Shown here one piece after another: positions 19,201 to 27,382 of a DNA stretch of 64,000 bases (position 1 is the first letter of the stretch; each line of letters begins with the position of its first letter). The DNA lies in the NCBI GenBank assembly GCA_025936045.1, contig JAICUB010000021.1:1-64000 (forward strand), read 5' to 3'. The translations under genes and the position numbers were made by a program. The stretch comes from Polyangiaceae bacterium. Its GTDB lineage: Bacteria > Myxococcota_A > Polyangia > Polyangiales > Polyangiaceae. Below the pieces are notes generated by a model. The model had not been told where the DNA came from. It saw nothing but the letters and a program-made list of their open reading frames with translations, and did no database searches.

Positions 19201-22200
19201 GCGACGCTGTTCAAGAGCCACGCGTAGCGCACGCCCTTGCCGACGACTTGCGAATCACAGGAGTTCCCGTAGGTGACGATGCGTCCGTCCTTGGTCCAGA
19301 CAGTGAAGGAATCGGGCCCGCCGGACTCGAACGTCGAAGAAGTGATCTTGGAAAACGTGTCGATTTGGGTCCGGTACTCGGTACCGTTCTTGCCATAGTC
19401 TCCGACAATCGCCGTCATGCGCTTGCCGTCGATGCAGAAGAAGTCGCTGTCGTCGCCTTTGACGGGACTGGTGATGCTGTCCAGTGCGTAGATGTGCGAA
19501 CAACGTGTGATGGTCGAGAGCCCCTGGAGGTGCCACCCAATTCCGACCTCGCTCGAGGAATGCGGGTCGGAATAGACCAGGCTTAGCGACGGCTGAATGC
19601 CCGCGCGTCCGGGCGGCACGTCGATAGGAATCGTGTACTGCGCGGTTCCCTGCTCGGTGACGGCGAAGGCCCCCGCGACGGCGCCGACACCGCTCGACGG
19701 AGTTGGCGGTAAGTCGGGAAGCTGCGCCGGCGTGCCCGAGCCGCTCGGAACCGTGAGAGGCGGATCATTCGCCGGCGTTTCGCATTGGCCGTTCCCGTCG
19801 CAATACTGCCCCGCGGCACAGGTACCGCAGTCTGTCCCGCAGGCGGGGTCAGGCCCGCATTGTTTGCCGCCGCATTGCGGCGCACATACCGGGCAGGGGC
19901 CGCAAATGGCTCCGGGCCCGCAAAGCGGGGGCTTCAACGGGCCATACATGCAAACGTCCGCCACGCGGCAGACGCGGGGCACGCTCGGATCGACGCTCTC
20001 TGGACAAGTCTCGCCGGGCTGGCACTGAGCGTCGGCGGTGCAAGGCCCGCCTCCCTTCGGGCACACGGCTCGGCATTGCCCGCCGCACCCGTCGTCGGCA
20101 TTCCCACAAGTTGCGTGCGAACAGTCCGGCGTGCATACGCGCGTCGGCCCGCAGAGCGAGGTGGGAGTGCCGGCGAGTGCGGGATCGTCCGAGGGGCAGC
20201 CGGAAGGGAGACATGCGTCCTGCGTATTCAGTCCAAGCATGGCGCCTCCGCCAGGAACGCAAGAATCCCCGGCGACGCACGTGTTTGATAGGCTTGTGGA
20301 GTCGCACGTGCGCGCGCACGAACAATTTTGCCCACAGGGGCTATCTACGCTGCCGCACTCACTTGCATCAATGACGCCCGCGCATTCCGCAGGCCAGCAC
20401 AAGCTTTTCGCTCGCGATCCGTCGAAGCAGCCGCCGTTATGCGGTCCGCACAGAAGGCCGGCCCCGCAGTCGTCATTGGCTCCGCACTCGTGCTTGCTCC
20501 CGCAACCGTTGCACGCCCCGCCGCAGTCGACGTCCGTCTCGCCGGCGTCCTTCACGCCGTTGCCGCAGTGCGGCGGAAGGCACTCCGGTGCGTGGGGATT
20601 GAGCACGCAGTGGCTTTGACAGGTGCCGCCGGTGCAGTCGAAGCCGGGTCCGCATTGGCTCGATGTTGTGCACACACCCGTTGGACCGCCGCATTCGCTC
20701 TGTGAGCATTGGACGTCGGTCACGCAGTCGCCGTTATCATCGCAACCACCACCCGGATTGCACTGACAGAGCCCGTCGCACGCTGCCCCTGCCGCGCATA
20801 GATCATTTGGCGCGAACGGCTTGTGGGTGAAGTCAACGTGCGCGCCTACGTTGATACTCCGCGCGTAGATTGCACCCGAGTGGTTGACGCTGCCCAACGT
20901 GACGTCACCGTGCGGCGCGACGAGGATCGCGTTGAACGACGTGTCCATTGGGATCGGCCCCGTGCCCCCGATGCCGATGAGGATGTTGTTCTTCGTCGGG
21001 TCCCGCGGCGAAATGACGCCGCGGAACGTGAACCCACCGCTCGCGTAGAGCTGGACGGGCCCTTGCGTGTTGTCGACGTCGAGCGTCGAGCTCGGCTCGA
21101 GGTCGAAGAGGCCGTCTAGCGTATACCGGCCCGACCCGGCAAGCGTGAGTCGCGCGTTCCGTTGGAGGGTGCTGCCACCATAGGCTCCAGGAACGATGCT
21201 GCGTACCTGCGATACATCGAGGTTGACCGGGCCACCGTTTGTCGGCGGAAACTGGACGATCCATGACTGGTGCTGGATCGGGGTAAGCGTCCCGTTCACC
21301 GTTTCCGTGCCGGTGACGTGAACGTTGTTTTGAGTGTTGACCGTGCCGGCCGTCGTGAGGTTGCCGTGAACGTACGCCCCATCGCGGAGGACCACGACGT
21401 TCGCTTGAGACCAGAGGTTCAGCGTTTCGGCAGAGACGCCGAGGTTTGTTTCGGTCGTGGTCTTGACGCTCGAAATGGATGAGAAGCCGCTCGGCGACGC
21501 AAGGATTCGGACGCTGTCATTCAGTACGAGTGCGCCACCACTCGTTCCGAGCGCGACGCTCGTGCGCGGTACGTGCACCGGCAAATCGATGTAGAACTCG
21601 ACACCGGTTCCGCAGCTCGTTCCGCCTGAGCCAGCGGCTCCGGCTCCAGCAGCTGCGCCGCCCATGCCTCCGGCGCCCGCACCCGCTCCGCCTGAGCCCG
21701 ACGTCCCACTCGCTCCGGCGCCGCTCACGCCACCGCCACCCGACTTTCCGGCCGCTCCGGCGCCACTCGCTCCGCCGCCGCCCGACTTCCCGCTCGCCCC
21801 CGCACCACCGGATCCACCGACACCCGAGCTGCCACCCGCCCCGCCGCCGCTCGCACCCGCGCCGGCTTTGCCACCCGCACCGGATCCACTTCCGGCCTTC
21901 CCCGCGGCTCCGCTGCTCCCCGCTCCGCCACCGGCACCCGCACCACCCGCGCCACCACTCCCACTCGCCTGCCCGAGCGAAAGCTTGTCGACCAACACCG
22001 CCACGGTGCCGGAATTCGAGAGATTGAGCTCCACCTTAACGGCGCACGTGTTCGTCGTGGAAAGCGCAGTAGCGACGTTCTGAGGTAGGGACGGAAACGT
22101 ATAGTGATTGAAGGAACCCGTCGGGCCGTGCAGCTGAACGTTGCCGAGGTACTGATTGTTAACGGTGGTGCCGCACGTGAAGTAGAGCCCCGCTTGCCCG

Positions 22201-22703
22201 TAGTAGGTGCCCTGCGGCTGGTAGCCGGTCTGAAACATCACGTCGATCGACGGTGCAGCACTGAGCGTCCCGAGAGCCGTCAACGCTGCGCTGATGGCGC
22301 TCGGATTCTGGTTGCCACCGAGTGCAATCGAGTGGGACCCCTCGCTGTGCGTCGTGATCGATGTGGCTGTGCCCACGACCGGCCGCCAATCCGAGCCCGC
22401 AGCCCCCGAGATCGTGCCCTCGAAACCGAGGATCCGGTCGTTGGCAGTTAAAGCTTCTTCAACTCGCCCCAGGTTCTCCGAGACCCGGTCGCCGCTGCAG
22501 GCGGCGAACAGGACGAACCAGGAACCAAGGCCAAACGCGCACTTCGGACGTTCATGACCGCTCCATTCGGTCAGCGGCCGAGCCAGTTGCGTGCTCAGAG
22601 AGCGATGGCCCCCACCATGGAGCCCCCTTCCCCCAAACGTGCGACTACCCGGACTGCTGCTCCAAGGACATCGAGACTGTGGCACCCATACACAAACGCG
22701 CAC
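13209..22703 (-). CDS. giant SpvB/RHS-repeat lipoprotein, putative polymorphic toxin
   Basis: An open frame of 3,164 codons. In order: a lipobox LFAAC at ~65-69; an N-terminal domain; a Gly/Ser/Ala spacer at ~245-365; a beta-helix-like region with repeated VHGNLT-type turns to ~635; a Cys-rich region (~635-980); an SpvB domain (~1005-1300); FG-GAP-like repeats with DxDxDGxxD patterns (~1430-1670); a TcdB-middle-like segment (~1735-1800); RHS/YD repeats to ~2735; and the RHS core ending in NDPINLTDPSGLF near 2864. The variable C-terminus ends in a ~115-residue domain with GHTFSRHG, NPQGQWL and RTAFP, resembling small RNase toxins of the BECR type (inference). GTG 22703 is the available in-frame start, but the signal peptide fits better with ATG 22555, one base out of frame, which has GGAG 5 bases upstream. 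Confidence 0.85.
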   Translation of the reverse strand: MRVCVWVPQSRCPWSSSPGSRTFGGRGLHGGGHRSLSTQLARPLTEWSGHERPKCAFGLGSWFVLFAACSGDRVSENLGRVEEALTANDRILGFEGTISGAAGSDWRPVVGTATSITTHSEGSHSIALGGNQNPSAISAALTALGTLSAAPSIDVMFQTGYQPQGTYYGQAGLYFTCGTTVNNQYLGNVQLHGPTGSFNHYTFPSLPQNVATALSTTNTCAVKVELNLSNSGTVAVLVDKLSLGQASGSGGAGGAGAGGGAGSSGAAGKAGSGSGAGGKAGAGASGGGAGGSSGVGGSGGAGASGKSGGGGASGAGAAGKSGGGGVSGAGASGTSGSGGAGAGAGGMGGAAAGAGAAGSGGTSCGTGVEFYIDLPVHVPRTSVALGTSGGALVLNDSVRILASPSGFSSISSVKTTTETNLGVSAETLNLWSQANVVVLRDGAYVHGNLTTAGTVNTQNNVHVTGTETVNGTLTPIQHQSWIVQFPPTNGGPVNLDVSQVRSIVPGAYGGSTLQRNARLTLAGSGRYTLDGLFDLEPSSTLDVDNTQGPVQLYASGGFTFRGVISPRDPTKNNILIGIGGTGPIPMDTSFNAILVAPHGDVTLGSVNHSGAIYARSINVGAHVDFTHKPFAPNDLCAAGAACDGLCQCNPGGGCDDNGDCVTDVQCSQSECGGPTGVCTTSSQCGPGFDCTGGTCQSHCVLNPHAPECLPPHCGNGVKDAGETDVDCGGACNGCGSKHECGANDDCGAGLLCGPHNGGCFDGSRAKSLCWPAECAGVIDASECGSVDSPCGQNCSCARTCDSTSLSNTCVAGDSCVPGGGAMLGLNTQDACLPSGCPSDDPALAGTPTSLCGPTRVCTPDCSHATCGNADDGCGGQCRAVCPKGGGPCTADAQCQPGETCPESVDPSVPRVCRVADVCMYGPLKPPLCGPGAICGPCPVCAPQCGGKQCGPDPACGTDCGTCAAGQYCDGNGQCETPANDPPLTVPSGSGTPAQLPDLPPTPSSGVGAVAGAFAVTEQGTAQYTIPIDVPPGRAGIQPSLSLVYSDPHSSSEVGIGWHLQGLSTITRCSHIYALDSITSPVKGDDSDFFCIDGKRMTAIVGDYGKNGTEYRTQIDTFSKITSSTFESGGPDSFTVWTKDGRIVTYGNSCDSQVVGKGVRYAWLLNSVADHAGNTMNVSYQNNNALLQQSFAGLALPTSVIPSSITYTSHGNSPGNRQVRFSYEPRPDRSLRFLQGGIADLKDQRLSRIITYVSNQPVKNYHLKYPATGPSELYQITECEKDADTGCKAPTTFIYTTENATHFDPAVGSTIDMGAQLDANGDGIPDFTTSQVTTGPPANPPSAPRAITDIGIQVAGLFAPPGVGEWVSMFWNAVYPSLWGSKYVHPYMRESDFLYLGNGSRASNPFLAQDVQFVCGAASPMYFVDFDRDGKDDIGGFCSYDNQQQRDNLSLGFWTNPPGQFQTLNSYTSGAHIYAASISLSNLPHKDPILFDIDGDSLEDLLWCQDQYTLQLRRRKPVDAVLQAGEEFFYDPITLTAPTSGSPLLLCETDADSHTFVDIDGDGTTDLLARDFSNPWSVLKYSKTGPDDPGTIAWQPLGFEDSGDSASGGNVTLGDHNGDGLVDFMRVDGNQATVWLNMGNGSFFQRNLDHPVPPSNFEYRRSAVLDYNGDGITDLLENWGDNGVGYSVAMMPNSDASAFLTAIVATDVQAHTADGAVISSTFDGATDIDADGNIDLLGPHGTNYGHRAQYQQLSRVTDGVGNVVTIKYDEPNAYTDTCTGSTWPETCLRRMTGLVSSYSNQVIDNDNQTLVGESSHSYTYTNGRMNTEGHGFLGFDSRIIVENFDDHVPLQPANRKTTLVTEPPTRYTPAGQPSAGSAPPYLYPLAGMTHSITVDETVSVNGTTQPLETDTYQRRMHIDNEWQVGVSAYGRPFPKLGMRDTTLYDRRVTAPESDNGQLLTEHAEAFNIDTMGNMYTHDEEFQPSGAGGAFETRNMTAFYNVDVDHWLIARPSNVTTRTKRGLDWELVHDVNYTYYDNGFLKTITRYSGSHPLSQTAYTRDDFGNAWEITDTGSNGETPRTTTITFDEDNVFPTLIINPANQWTSVHFDTSWGVPKTVIDPNGIAVRTSYDGLGLISTEIDPEGTTTYTYSSLAPGAVSGTTAAGTIRPRTSVTVDRQGTGPSHGSHVTSQLDSHGRAVRTTAVGFNGVDVITESVFDGRGRVAGTTLGHSSDATAIPSSVYSYDDLNRLTGVQRSDGSTVQHQYASRVTLNQNYDNWLTGIDCGAGDAACVTDIELDIDERGRRLVSVKDYEGRVVRSIDETNISTVAESDRYIFGSGGHLLNAYDHLGNVTSLAYDVFGRLIGESDRDTLHKGYTYDSFNQVATSTDASARLRTYFHDVLGRLREIDDANGVTTWTYDEGANAVGRLSSMVSPATVENPDGQRIDYTYEAVTDVNRGLLHQVDYVLDHTHHAFTFGYDDLGRSSRIDYPDLGTGAQVTALYRYDDASGALKSLTQRNADGSEKPLWQMTDAYQGQLVQTETFGNGVTTTYQYTPEQHWLKNIATQRGATSVQQLGYTFWPTGQVMTRSNGVTQNDAAYDYDNLNRLGTLTPSVAGQQQPAMAFGYDDIDNLTQRGGTSTAYKPGGSHFVDTVGGNIYHYDPNGNVQDRSGPDVPGGTQTFTYTPFDLPSIITTGDITTQFEYSADEDRVVRRDPGVGTRYFAGAFYQRFADPNGTTQDERFRLYADSRLIGEIVRKSGTDQTLFFHTDHLGSVDTITNDQDSSVQHQEYDPFGKETLTPSMPVTRVGFTGQDHDRDLGLIDMHGRIYDPLAGRFLTADPLLQGLNHYSYVQNDPINLTDPSGLFTLNGDAASGVYDFGDVDPVTVPRPSAVGGGNFGSFGDIPDVTAAGGGGYQAALGDPASVAAAAVNIARDLFELAGGTPGAGSPITTTLPVGHHAPANVGATHSGASALGQNHGGVGPTPARSNPPEPYLQPLAPLQFLWDLLNQALGGGGADSTLPDVYDPDKTEPLDETQPDPGEGGARKPPGNARAQLTTSPDPSSWRQFGHTFSRHGQGGKVTRNLTGRARGTGNPQGQWLNNQAAARWLARQVVDVQGSIYVRGLPSGLGQVIMPSGEVVPANGAEIYFKPDGSIRTAFPTFHPGL

Positions 22704-22842
22704 GCATTGGGAAGAGCTGGTCGCTTAGTCCTATTTCAAGTTCGCTCACAGAGCGGGGGTATTACCCCTCGGGATATCCCTCGCGAACACTCACTGTAGC
22801 TCTGCGCTGCTGCGTCCGAATTCACGCCGACGCGTGATCGGG

Positions 22843-23667
22843 TTACCCGGTCTTGAGCGCCAGCAAAATCCCGCCCTCGCCCTCGGAAATTTCAACGTCG
22901 GTGAGCTCGGCGGCGGCGCGGATGGCGGCGTGGCTCGGCGCGATCACGCCGTAACCCCAGACCACGAGCTCGGCGCCCGCGGCCGCGGCGCTCGAGATGT
23001 AGATTTCGACGACGCCTTTGCGAACGGCGATGCTGATGCCGGGCGAGCCGTCGGGATCGCTCAAGAGCTCGGCGGCCGCTGCGACGAGCGTCGAGAACGC
23101 GCGTGGCTTGAGCAGCACCTCCGGCAGCGGATCGGTCACGGACAGCCGCGCCGTGAAGCGGCGTGCCGGACGTCGCCCGCTCGGTGACGCGGGCAAGCGC
23201 TGCTTCAAAAGCTCCGACACCTTGAACGGGAAGGGTGACTCGTAGCCCGCGACTTCCAGCAGCTCGAGCAGCGACTGCACGGCGTCGAGCTCGCGCGAGA
23301 GCCGTCCGAGCACGCGATCGAGCCCGAGGCGCTCGGGTGTGCGGAGCGGTTCGTTGACGCGGCCGGTGAGCTCCTCTTCGAGCTCGTCGAGGCGCGGCAA
23401 CACGAACTCTTCGATCTCGTCCGGGACGCGCGAGGAGGGCAGCTGTCCTCGCAACCCGGCGATCAGCGTGAGCAGCGCCTCCCGCGTGGGAGCGCAGGCG
23501 GCCAGCACGTCCGGCAAGACGCCCGCGATGGCTTTCGAGCCGACCTTCGCCGAGCCCGAAAGCAGCGCGAGATTGCCGAGTGAGCCGAGCGCGTCGCGCA
23601 CGGTCCCGCGCGCCATATCCAACGCGGTGTCCCGCGGGGGCTGCGAAGGAGGGCGCGCGGTCGACAT
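22843..23667 (-). CDS. protein with degenerate histidine-kinase-like ATPase region
   Basis: A 274-residue soluble protein, mostly helical, with acidic coiled-coil-like helices (EEFVLPRLDELEEELTGRV, RLSRELDAVQSLLELLEVAG). The last ~90 residues follow the layout of a HATPase_c domain (KPRAFSTLVAAAAELLSDP, ISIAVRKGVVEIYIS, a C-terminal GGILLAL) but lack the N-box Asn and the DxGxG loop, so ATP binding is unlikely. ATG 23667 is chosen because the residues before it have no coding character. It could be a signalling scaffold or anti-sigma-like partner; that is inference. It ends upstream of the RHS locus and follows ndk on the same strand. Confidence 0.7.
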   Translation of the reverse strand: MSTARPPSQPPRDTALDMARGTVRDALGSLGNLALLSGSAKVGSKAIAGVLPDVLAACAPTREALLTLIAGLRGQLPSSRVPDEIEEFVLPRLDELEEELTGRVNEPLRTPERLGLDRVLGRLSRELDAVQSLLELLEVAGYESPFPFKVSELLKQRLPASPSGRRPARRFTARLSVTDPLPEVLLKPRAFSTLVAAAAELLSDPDGSPGISIAVRKGVVEIYISSAAAAGAELVVWGYGVIAPSHAAIRAAAELTDVEISEGEGGILLALKTG

Positions 23668-23713
23668 ACAGATTGAACCACTCTCGCGCGTGTGCGCGGA
23701 GATCAACAGGCGG

Positions 23714-24133
23714 TTAGACTAGTTCCATCCCCGGGAAGTAGTAGCTGCACTCGATACGGCCGTTTTCGTCGGAGTCGGAGCCGTGGACGGCGTTTTCTCC
23801 GACGTTCGAGCCGTAGAGCTTGCGTACGGTGCCGGCGGCCGCCTTGACGGGGTCGGTGGCGCCGATCACGTTGCGCAGGTGTTGCACGGCGTCATCACGC
23901 TCGAGTGCCAACAGAATCACGGGGCTGCGCGTCATGAACGTGCAGAGCTCGTTGAAGAAGGGGCGCTCGCGGTGAATGGCGTAAAAGCCTTCGATCTGCC
24001 GGCGCGAGATCGACGCCTGGCGCATCGCGAGAACGCGAAACCCCTCGTCCAGCAGGCGCTGCAGGATGGCGCCTTGCTTGCGGCTCTCGACCGCGTCGGG
24101 TTTGATGATGCAAAGGGTGCGCTGTGTCGTCAT
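23714..24133 (-). CDS. ndk: nucleoside diphosphate kinase
   Basis: A 139-residue, full-length Ndk that moves the gamma-phosphate between nucleoside triphosphates and diphosphates through a phospho-histidine. TLCIIKPDAV opens the protein, and the active-site His117 is in NAVHGSDS, the family signature. The ATG start at 24133 gives the standard N-terminus. It lies downstream of sucD with 259 bases between, so it probably has its own promoter. That gap also holds an imperfect inverted repeat (24201-24211 and 24281-24291). Confidence 0.97.
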   Translation of the reverse strand: MTTQRTLCIIKPDAVESRKQGAILQRLLDEGFRVLAMRQASISRRQIEGFYAIHRERPFFNELCTFMTRSPVILLALERDDAVQHLRNVIGATDPVKAAAGTVRKLYGSNVGENAVHGSDSDENGRIECSYYFPGMELV

Positions 24134-24392
24134 CGTTTCGTCGATCTGCTCCCGGAGGGCGCGTAGAGCGGCCCCTCATACCAAGCCCAGGGGGTTACGC
24201 AACATTTTTGGTACCCCGCGGCGCAAGCCTCCGCGCCTGCACCCGCGCTCGAAGCGTACTCCGTTTCGTGCCGCGTGGAGCCAAAAACGTTTTCGCCCGT
24301 TCGACTCGCAAAGCGAACGAGCGTGGGTCACGAGAAACCGGCCCGCGACGGGCACCACTTTGCAACGGTTTCGCGACTGCGCGACAGCCGGA

Positions 24393-25286
24393 TCAGAGCA
24401 GGCTCTTCAGCGTCACCGCCATCTCGGCCGGGGACGGCGCGACTCGTACGCCGGCCGCTTCGAGCGCCCGCGTCTTGTCGCTGGCGGTGCCCTGACCGCC
24501 GGAGATGATCGCGCCCGCATGCCCCATGCGCTTGCCGGGCGGCGCCGTCGCGCCCGCGATGAAGCCCGCCACCGGCTTCTTCATGTGCTCCTTGATGAAG
24601 GCCGCGGCGCGCTCCTCGGCGTTGCCGCCGATCTCGCCCATCATCATGACCGCTTCCGTGCCGCCGTCGTCGTTGAAGAGCTTGAGCACGTCGACGAAGT
24701 CCATACCGCCGACAGGATCGCCGCCGATACCGACACACGTCGATTGCCCGAGGCCGAGCGCCGTCAGCTGCCCGACCGCCTCGTACGTGAGCGTCCCCGA
24801 GCGCGACACTACGCCGATGCGTCCGACCTTGTGGATGTGACCGGGCATGATGCCGATCTTGCAGGCACCAGGCGTGATCACGCCGGGGCAGTTCGGACCG
24901 ACGAGACGAACCGGGCGTCCTTCGATCACGCGGCGAACGCGGATCATGTCGGTGACCGGGATGCCCTCCGTGATGCACACGACGAGCTTGCACCCGGCGT
25001 CCACCGCTTCGAGGATCGCGTCGGCGGCGCCGAGCGGCGGAACGAAGATGAGCGAGGTGTCCGCGCCCGAATGCTTGACCGCATCGGCGACGGTGTCGAA
25101 CACCGGGACGCCGACCTTGTCGCCGCCCGGCCCCACGGCTTCGAACGCCTCGCCGCCGCGGTGGGGAGTGACGCCGGAGACGATCTTCGTTCCGTAGGCG
25201 ATGCACTGTTTGGCGTGAAAGGACCCGGCCGAGCCGGTGATGCCCTGCACGACGACTCGCGTGTTCTTGTCGATTAAAATGGCCAT
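24393..25286 (-). CDS. sucD: succinyl-CoA synthetase, alpha subunit
   Basis: A 297-residue, full-length alpha subunit. With SucC it converts succinyl-CoA and nucleoside diphosphate to succinate and nucleoside triphosphate in the citric acid cycle. The N-terminal CoA-binding Rossmann domain has [15 protein letters not shown], and the phosphorylated His (~256) lies in [20 protein letters not shown] and IGIMPGHI are also typical. It follows sucC by 19 bases in the usual sucCD order, so the two are co-transcribed. Confidence 0.97.
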   Translation of the reverse strand: MAILIDKNTRVVVQGITGSAGSFHAKQCIAYGTKIVSGVTPHRGGEAFEAVGPGGDKVGVPVFDTVADAVKHSGADTSLIFVPPLGAADAILEAVDAGCKLVVCITEGIPVTDMIRVRRVIEGRPVRLVGPNCPGVITPGACKIGIMPGHIHKVGRIGVVSRSGTLTYEAVGQLTALGLGQSTCVGIGGDPVGGMDFVDVLKLFNDDGGTEAVMMMGEIGGNAEERAAAFIKEHMKKPVAGFIAGATAPPGKRMGHAGAIISGGQGTASDKTRALEAAGVRVAPSPAEMAVTLKSLL

Positions 25287-25305
25287 GTTTTGGGTTCCGT
25301 GAGGA

Positions 25306-26505
25306 TTACGCCGCGCGCACGGCCGCGACGATGCGCTTGGCGCCGTCGCCCATGCCGTCCGCCGCTTCGATGCGTAGCCCGCTGTTGGCGAGGATCGCCT
25401 TGCCCTGCTCGACGTTCGTCCCCTCGAGCCGCACGACGAGCGGCACCTTGAGCCCGAGCTCGCGCGTCGCGGCCACCACGCCCTCCGCGATCACGTCGCA
25501 GCGCATGATGCCGCCGAAGATGTTCACGAAGATGCCCTTCACCTTCGGGCTCGAGAGGATCATCTTGAACGCCTTCGTCACCTGCTCCTTCGTGGCGCCG
25601 CCGCCCACGTCGAGGAAGTTCGCCGGCGTGCCGCCATGATGCTTGATGATGTCCATCGTCGCCATGGCGAGGCCGGCGCCGTTGACGAGGCAGCCGATGT
25701 CGCCGTCGAGCGAGACGTAGGAGAGCCCGGCTTCCTTCGCTTCGAGCTCGACCGGATCCTCCTCGTCCTTGTCCATGAGCTCGTTCCACTCCTTGTGGCG
25801 GCCCGAGGCGTTGTCGTCGAAGTTGATCTTCGAGTCGAGCGCGAGCACCTTGCCCTGCTTCGTCACGATCAACGGATTTACCTCGCAGAGCGAGCAATCC
25901 TCCTTGTCGAAGAGCGTCGCGAGCTTGCTCACGATGCTCGCGAACTCGGCGACGGTGAGCTTCGGATCGGGCGAGCCCTCCGTGAGGTGCAGCCCGAAAG
26001 CGAGCTTGCGCGCCTGGTAGCCGCTCAGCCCGACCGCCGGATCGACGTGCTCGGTGAGGATCTTCTCCGGCGTCTCGGCCGCGACTTTCTCGATTTCGAC
26101 GCCCCCTTCGGTCGACGCCATGATCGCGATGCGCCGCTTCTCGCGATCGACGACGAGCCCGAGGTAGAGCTCGCGCGCGATGTCGAGCCCCTGCTCGACG
26201 TACAGGCGCCGCACCTTTTGCCCTTCGGGCCCGGTCTGGTGCGTCACGAGCTGCATGCCGAGGAGCTTGCCCGCGACCGTCTTCGCTTCCTCGGCGCCGC
26301 CCTTCACGACCTTCACTCCGCCGCCCTTGCCGCGACCGCCGGCGTGGATCTGCGCTTTGACGACGACGACCGGCGTCTTCGTCTCTTCGATCAAACGGGC
26401 GGCGACTTTGCCGGCCTCGTCCGCGCTGAGCGCGACGTAACCCTTGGGGATGGGAATGCCGTAGCGTGCGAAGAGCTGCTTGCCCTGATATTCGTGAATC
26501 TTCAT
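25306..26505 (-). CDS. sucC: succinyl-CoA synthetase, beta subunit
   Basis: A 399-residue ATP-grasp beta subunit, full length. [18 protein letters not shown] is the standard N-terminus, which is why ATG 26505 is preferred to the longer frame. [20 protein letters not shown] is the nucleotide-binding loop, CEVNPLIVT carries a metal ligand, and [12 protein letters not shown] closes the CoA ligase domain. It is the first gene of the sucCD pair; DUF4919 and hemerythrin genes lie upstream on the same strand. Confidence 0.97.
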   Translation of the reverse strand: MKIHEYQGKQLFARYGIPIPKGYVALSADEAGKVAARLIEETKTPVVVVKAQIHAGGRGKGGGVKVVKGGAEEAKTVAGKLLGMQLVTHQTGPEGQKVRRLYVEQGLDIARELYLGLVVDREKRRIAIMASTEGGVEIEKVAAETPEKILTEHVDPAVGLSGYQARKLAFGLHLTEGSPDPKLTVAEFASIVSKLATLFDKEDCSLCEVNPLIVTKQGKVLALDSKINFDDNASGRHKEWNELMDKDEEDPVELEAKEAGLSYVSLDGDIGCLVNGAGLAMATMDIIKHHGGTPANFLDVGGGATKEQVTKAFKMILSSPKVKGIFVNIFGGIMRCDVIAEGVVAATRELGLKVPLVVRLEGTNVEQGKAILANSGLRIEAADGMGDGAKRIVAAVRAA

Positions 26506-26597
26506 GGCTTGGCCTGGGGGCGAGGCCCTCGTCATAGTCCAGGTTCGGCCGTCTGGCGACGGGGCTGCTCGCGAGCCGTGAAAGCCCCGGCAACGGC

Positions 26598-27350
26598 TCA
26601 GCGCGGCTCGAGCATCCGGCCTTCTTCGGCGTAAAGCTCCGTCACGTCGAAGTACGCTTCGCCGCCACGTCCCGTCTTCGGATCTTCGACGGCGAGCACG
26701 TCGTAGTGGCGCTCACCGTGCGGCACGAGCCGCTGGCCGTGGACCTCGAGCCCGATCGCGAGGAGGAACTGATACTCCTCTTTCACCGCGTAGACGGTCC
26801 ACGCCGTGTCGAAGCCCGCGCCGTTCCCGCTCTTTCCGACGGAATCGAGCAACGCTCGCGCGAGCGTCGTGTGAACGTCGGATTGGCCGGCGGCGCCGCC
26901 CTGATGAAACCCCGCGGCGGAGACGATGTGCGCGCGCGCGTCCGTCGGGTCGTAACCCAAAATCTTCGTCGCGGCGTCGAGCACGGCGTTCGGATCGTCC
27001 TTGCTCATCGCCGCTTCGAGCGCCGCGTCGAGCTCGCGCGGGATGCGCTCCGCGTTCGAGTACAGGCGGCCGCGCCGCAGCCGCGCGTAGTCCGTCGCGG
27101 CGATCGCCGCCGTGTCGCCTTTCACGAGCAGCGGCGCGCGCTCGTCGTAATACGCCGCCGCGGCACCCGCGTCGGCCGGTCGCGGCGCGGCGCCGGCGTG
27201 CGCCGGCACCTTGGGGCTCGAGCTCGCGTGCGCGGCGGTTGCCGGCGCCTTCGTCGCGGGCACGGCCGAGCCGCAACCGAGCGTGAAGAGCGCGACCGAA
27301 GCAGCGAGCCGCGCTCGGCCCGAAACCCTTGAAATCCCGGCGACCATCAT
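26598..27350 (-). CDS. DUF4919-like lipoprotein
   Basis: About 250 residues with a signal sequence ending in the lipobox SVALFTLGC, a Pro/Ala-rich spacer, then a helical domain ([50 protein letters not shown]). I associate this domain with DUF4919, whose function is unknown. A TTG at 27386 would overlap the hemerythrin stop as TTGA, but ATG 27350 gives a better-shaped signal peptide; ATG 27359 and 27347 are also possible. It probably sits in an operon with the hemerythrin gene upstream. Confidence 0.7.
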   Translation of the reverse strand: MMVAGISRVSGRARLAASVALFTLGCGSAVPATKAPATAAHASSSPKVPAHAGAAPRPADAGAAAAYYDERAPLLVKGDTAAIAATDYARLRRGRLYSNAERIPRELDAALEAAMSKDDPNAVLDAATKILGYDPTDARAHIVSAAGFHQGGAAGQSDVHTTLARALLDSVGKSGNGAGFDTAWTVYAVKEEYQFLLAIGLEVHGQRLVPHGERHYDVLAVEDPKTGRGGEAYFDVTELYAEEGRMLEPR

Positions 27351-27382
27351 CGGCGCCATCGAGCCCGTGGCCGCGCGCGCCG

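Noticed and set aside
21600..21970. GC-rich repetitive DNA in the RHS gene, and similar DNA at 32345-32670 and 53805-54137, as possible CRISPR or VNTR
   Set aside because: The repeats are irregular and in frame, encoding Gly/Ser/Ala spacers. They have no regular spacer/repeat periodicity.
25636..26634. A 332-codon plus-strand frame opposite sucC
   Set aside because: sucC is unambiguous on the other strand and this frame shows no family features.
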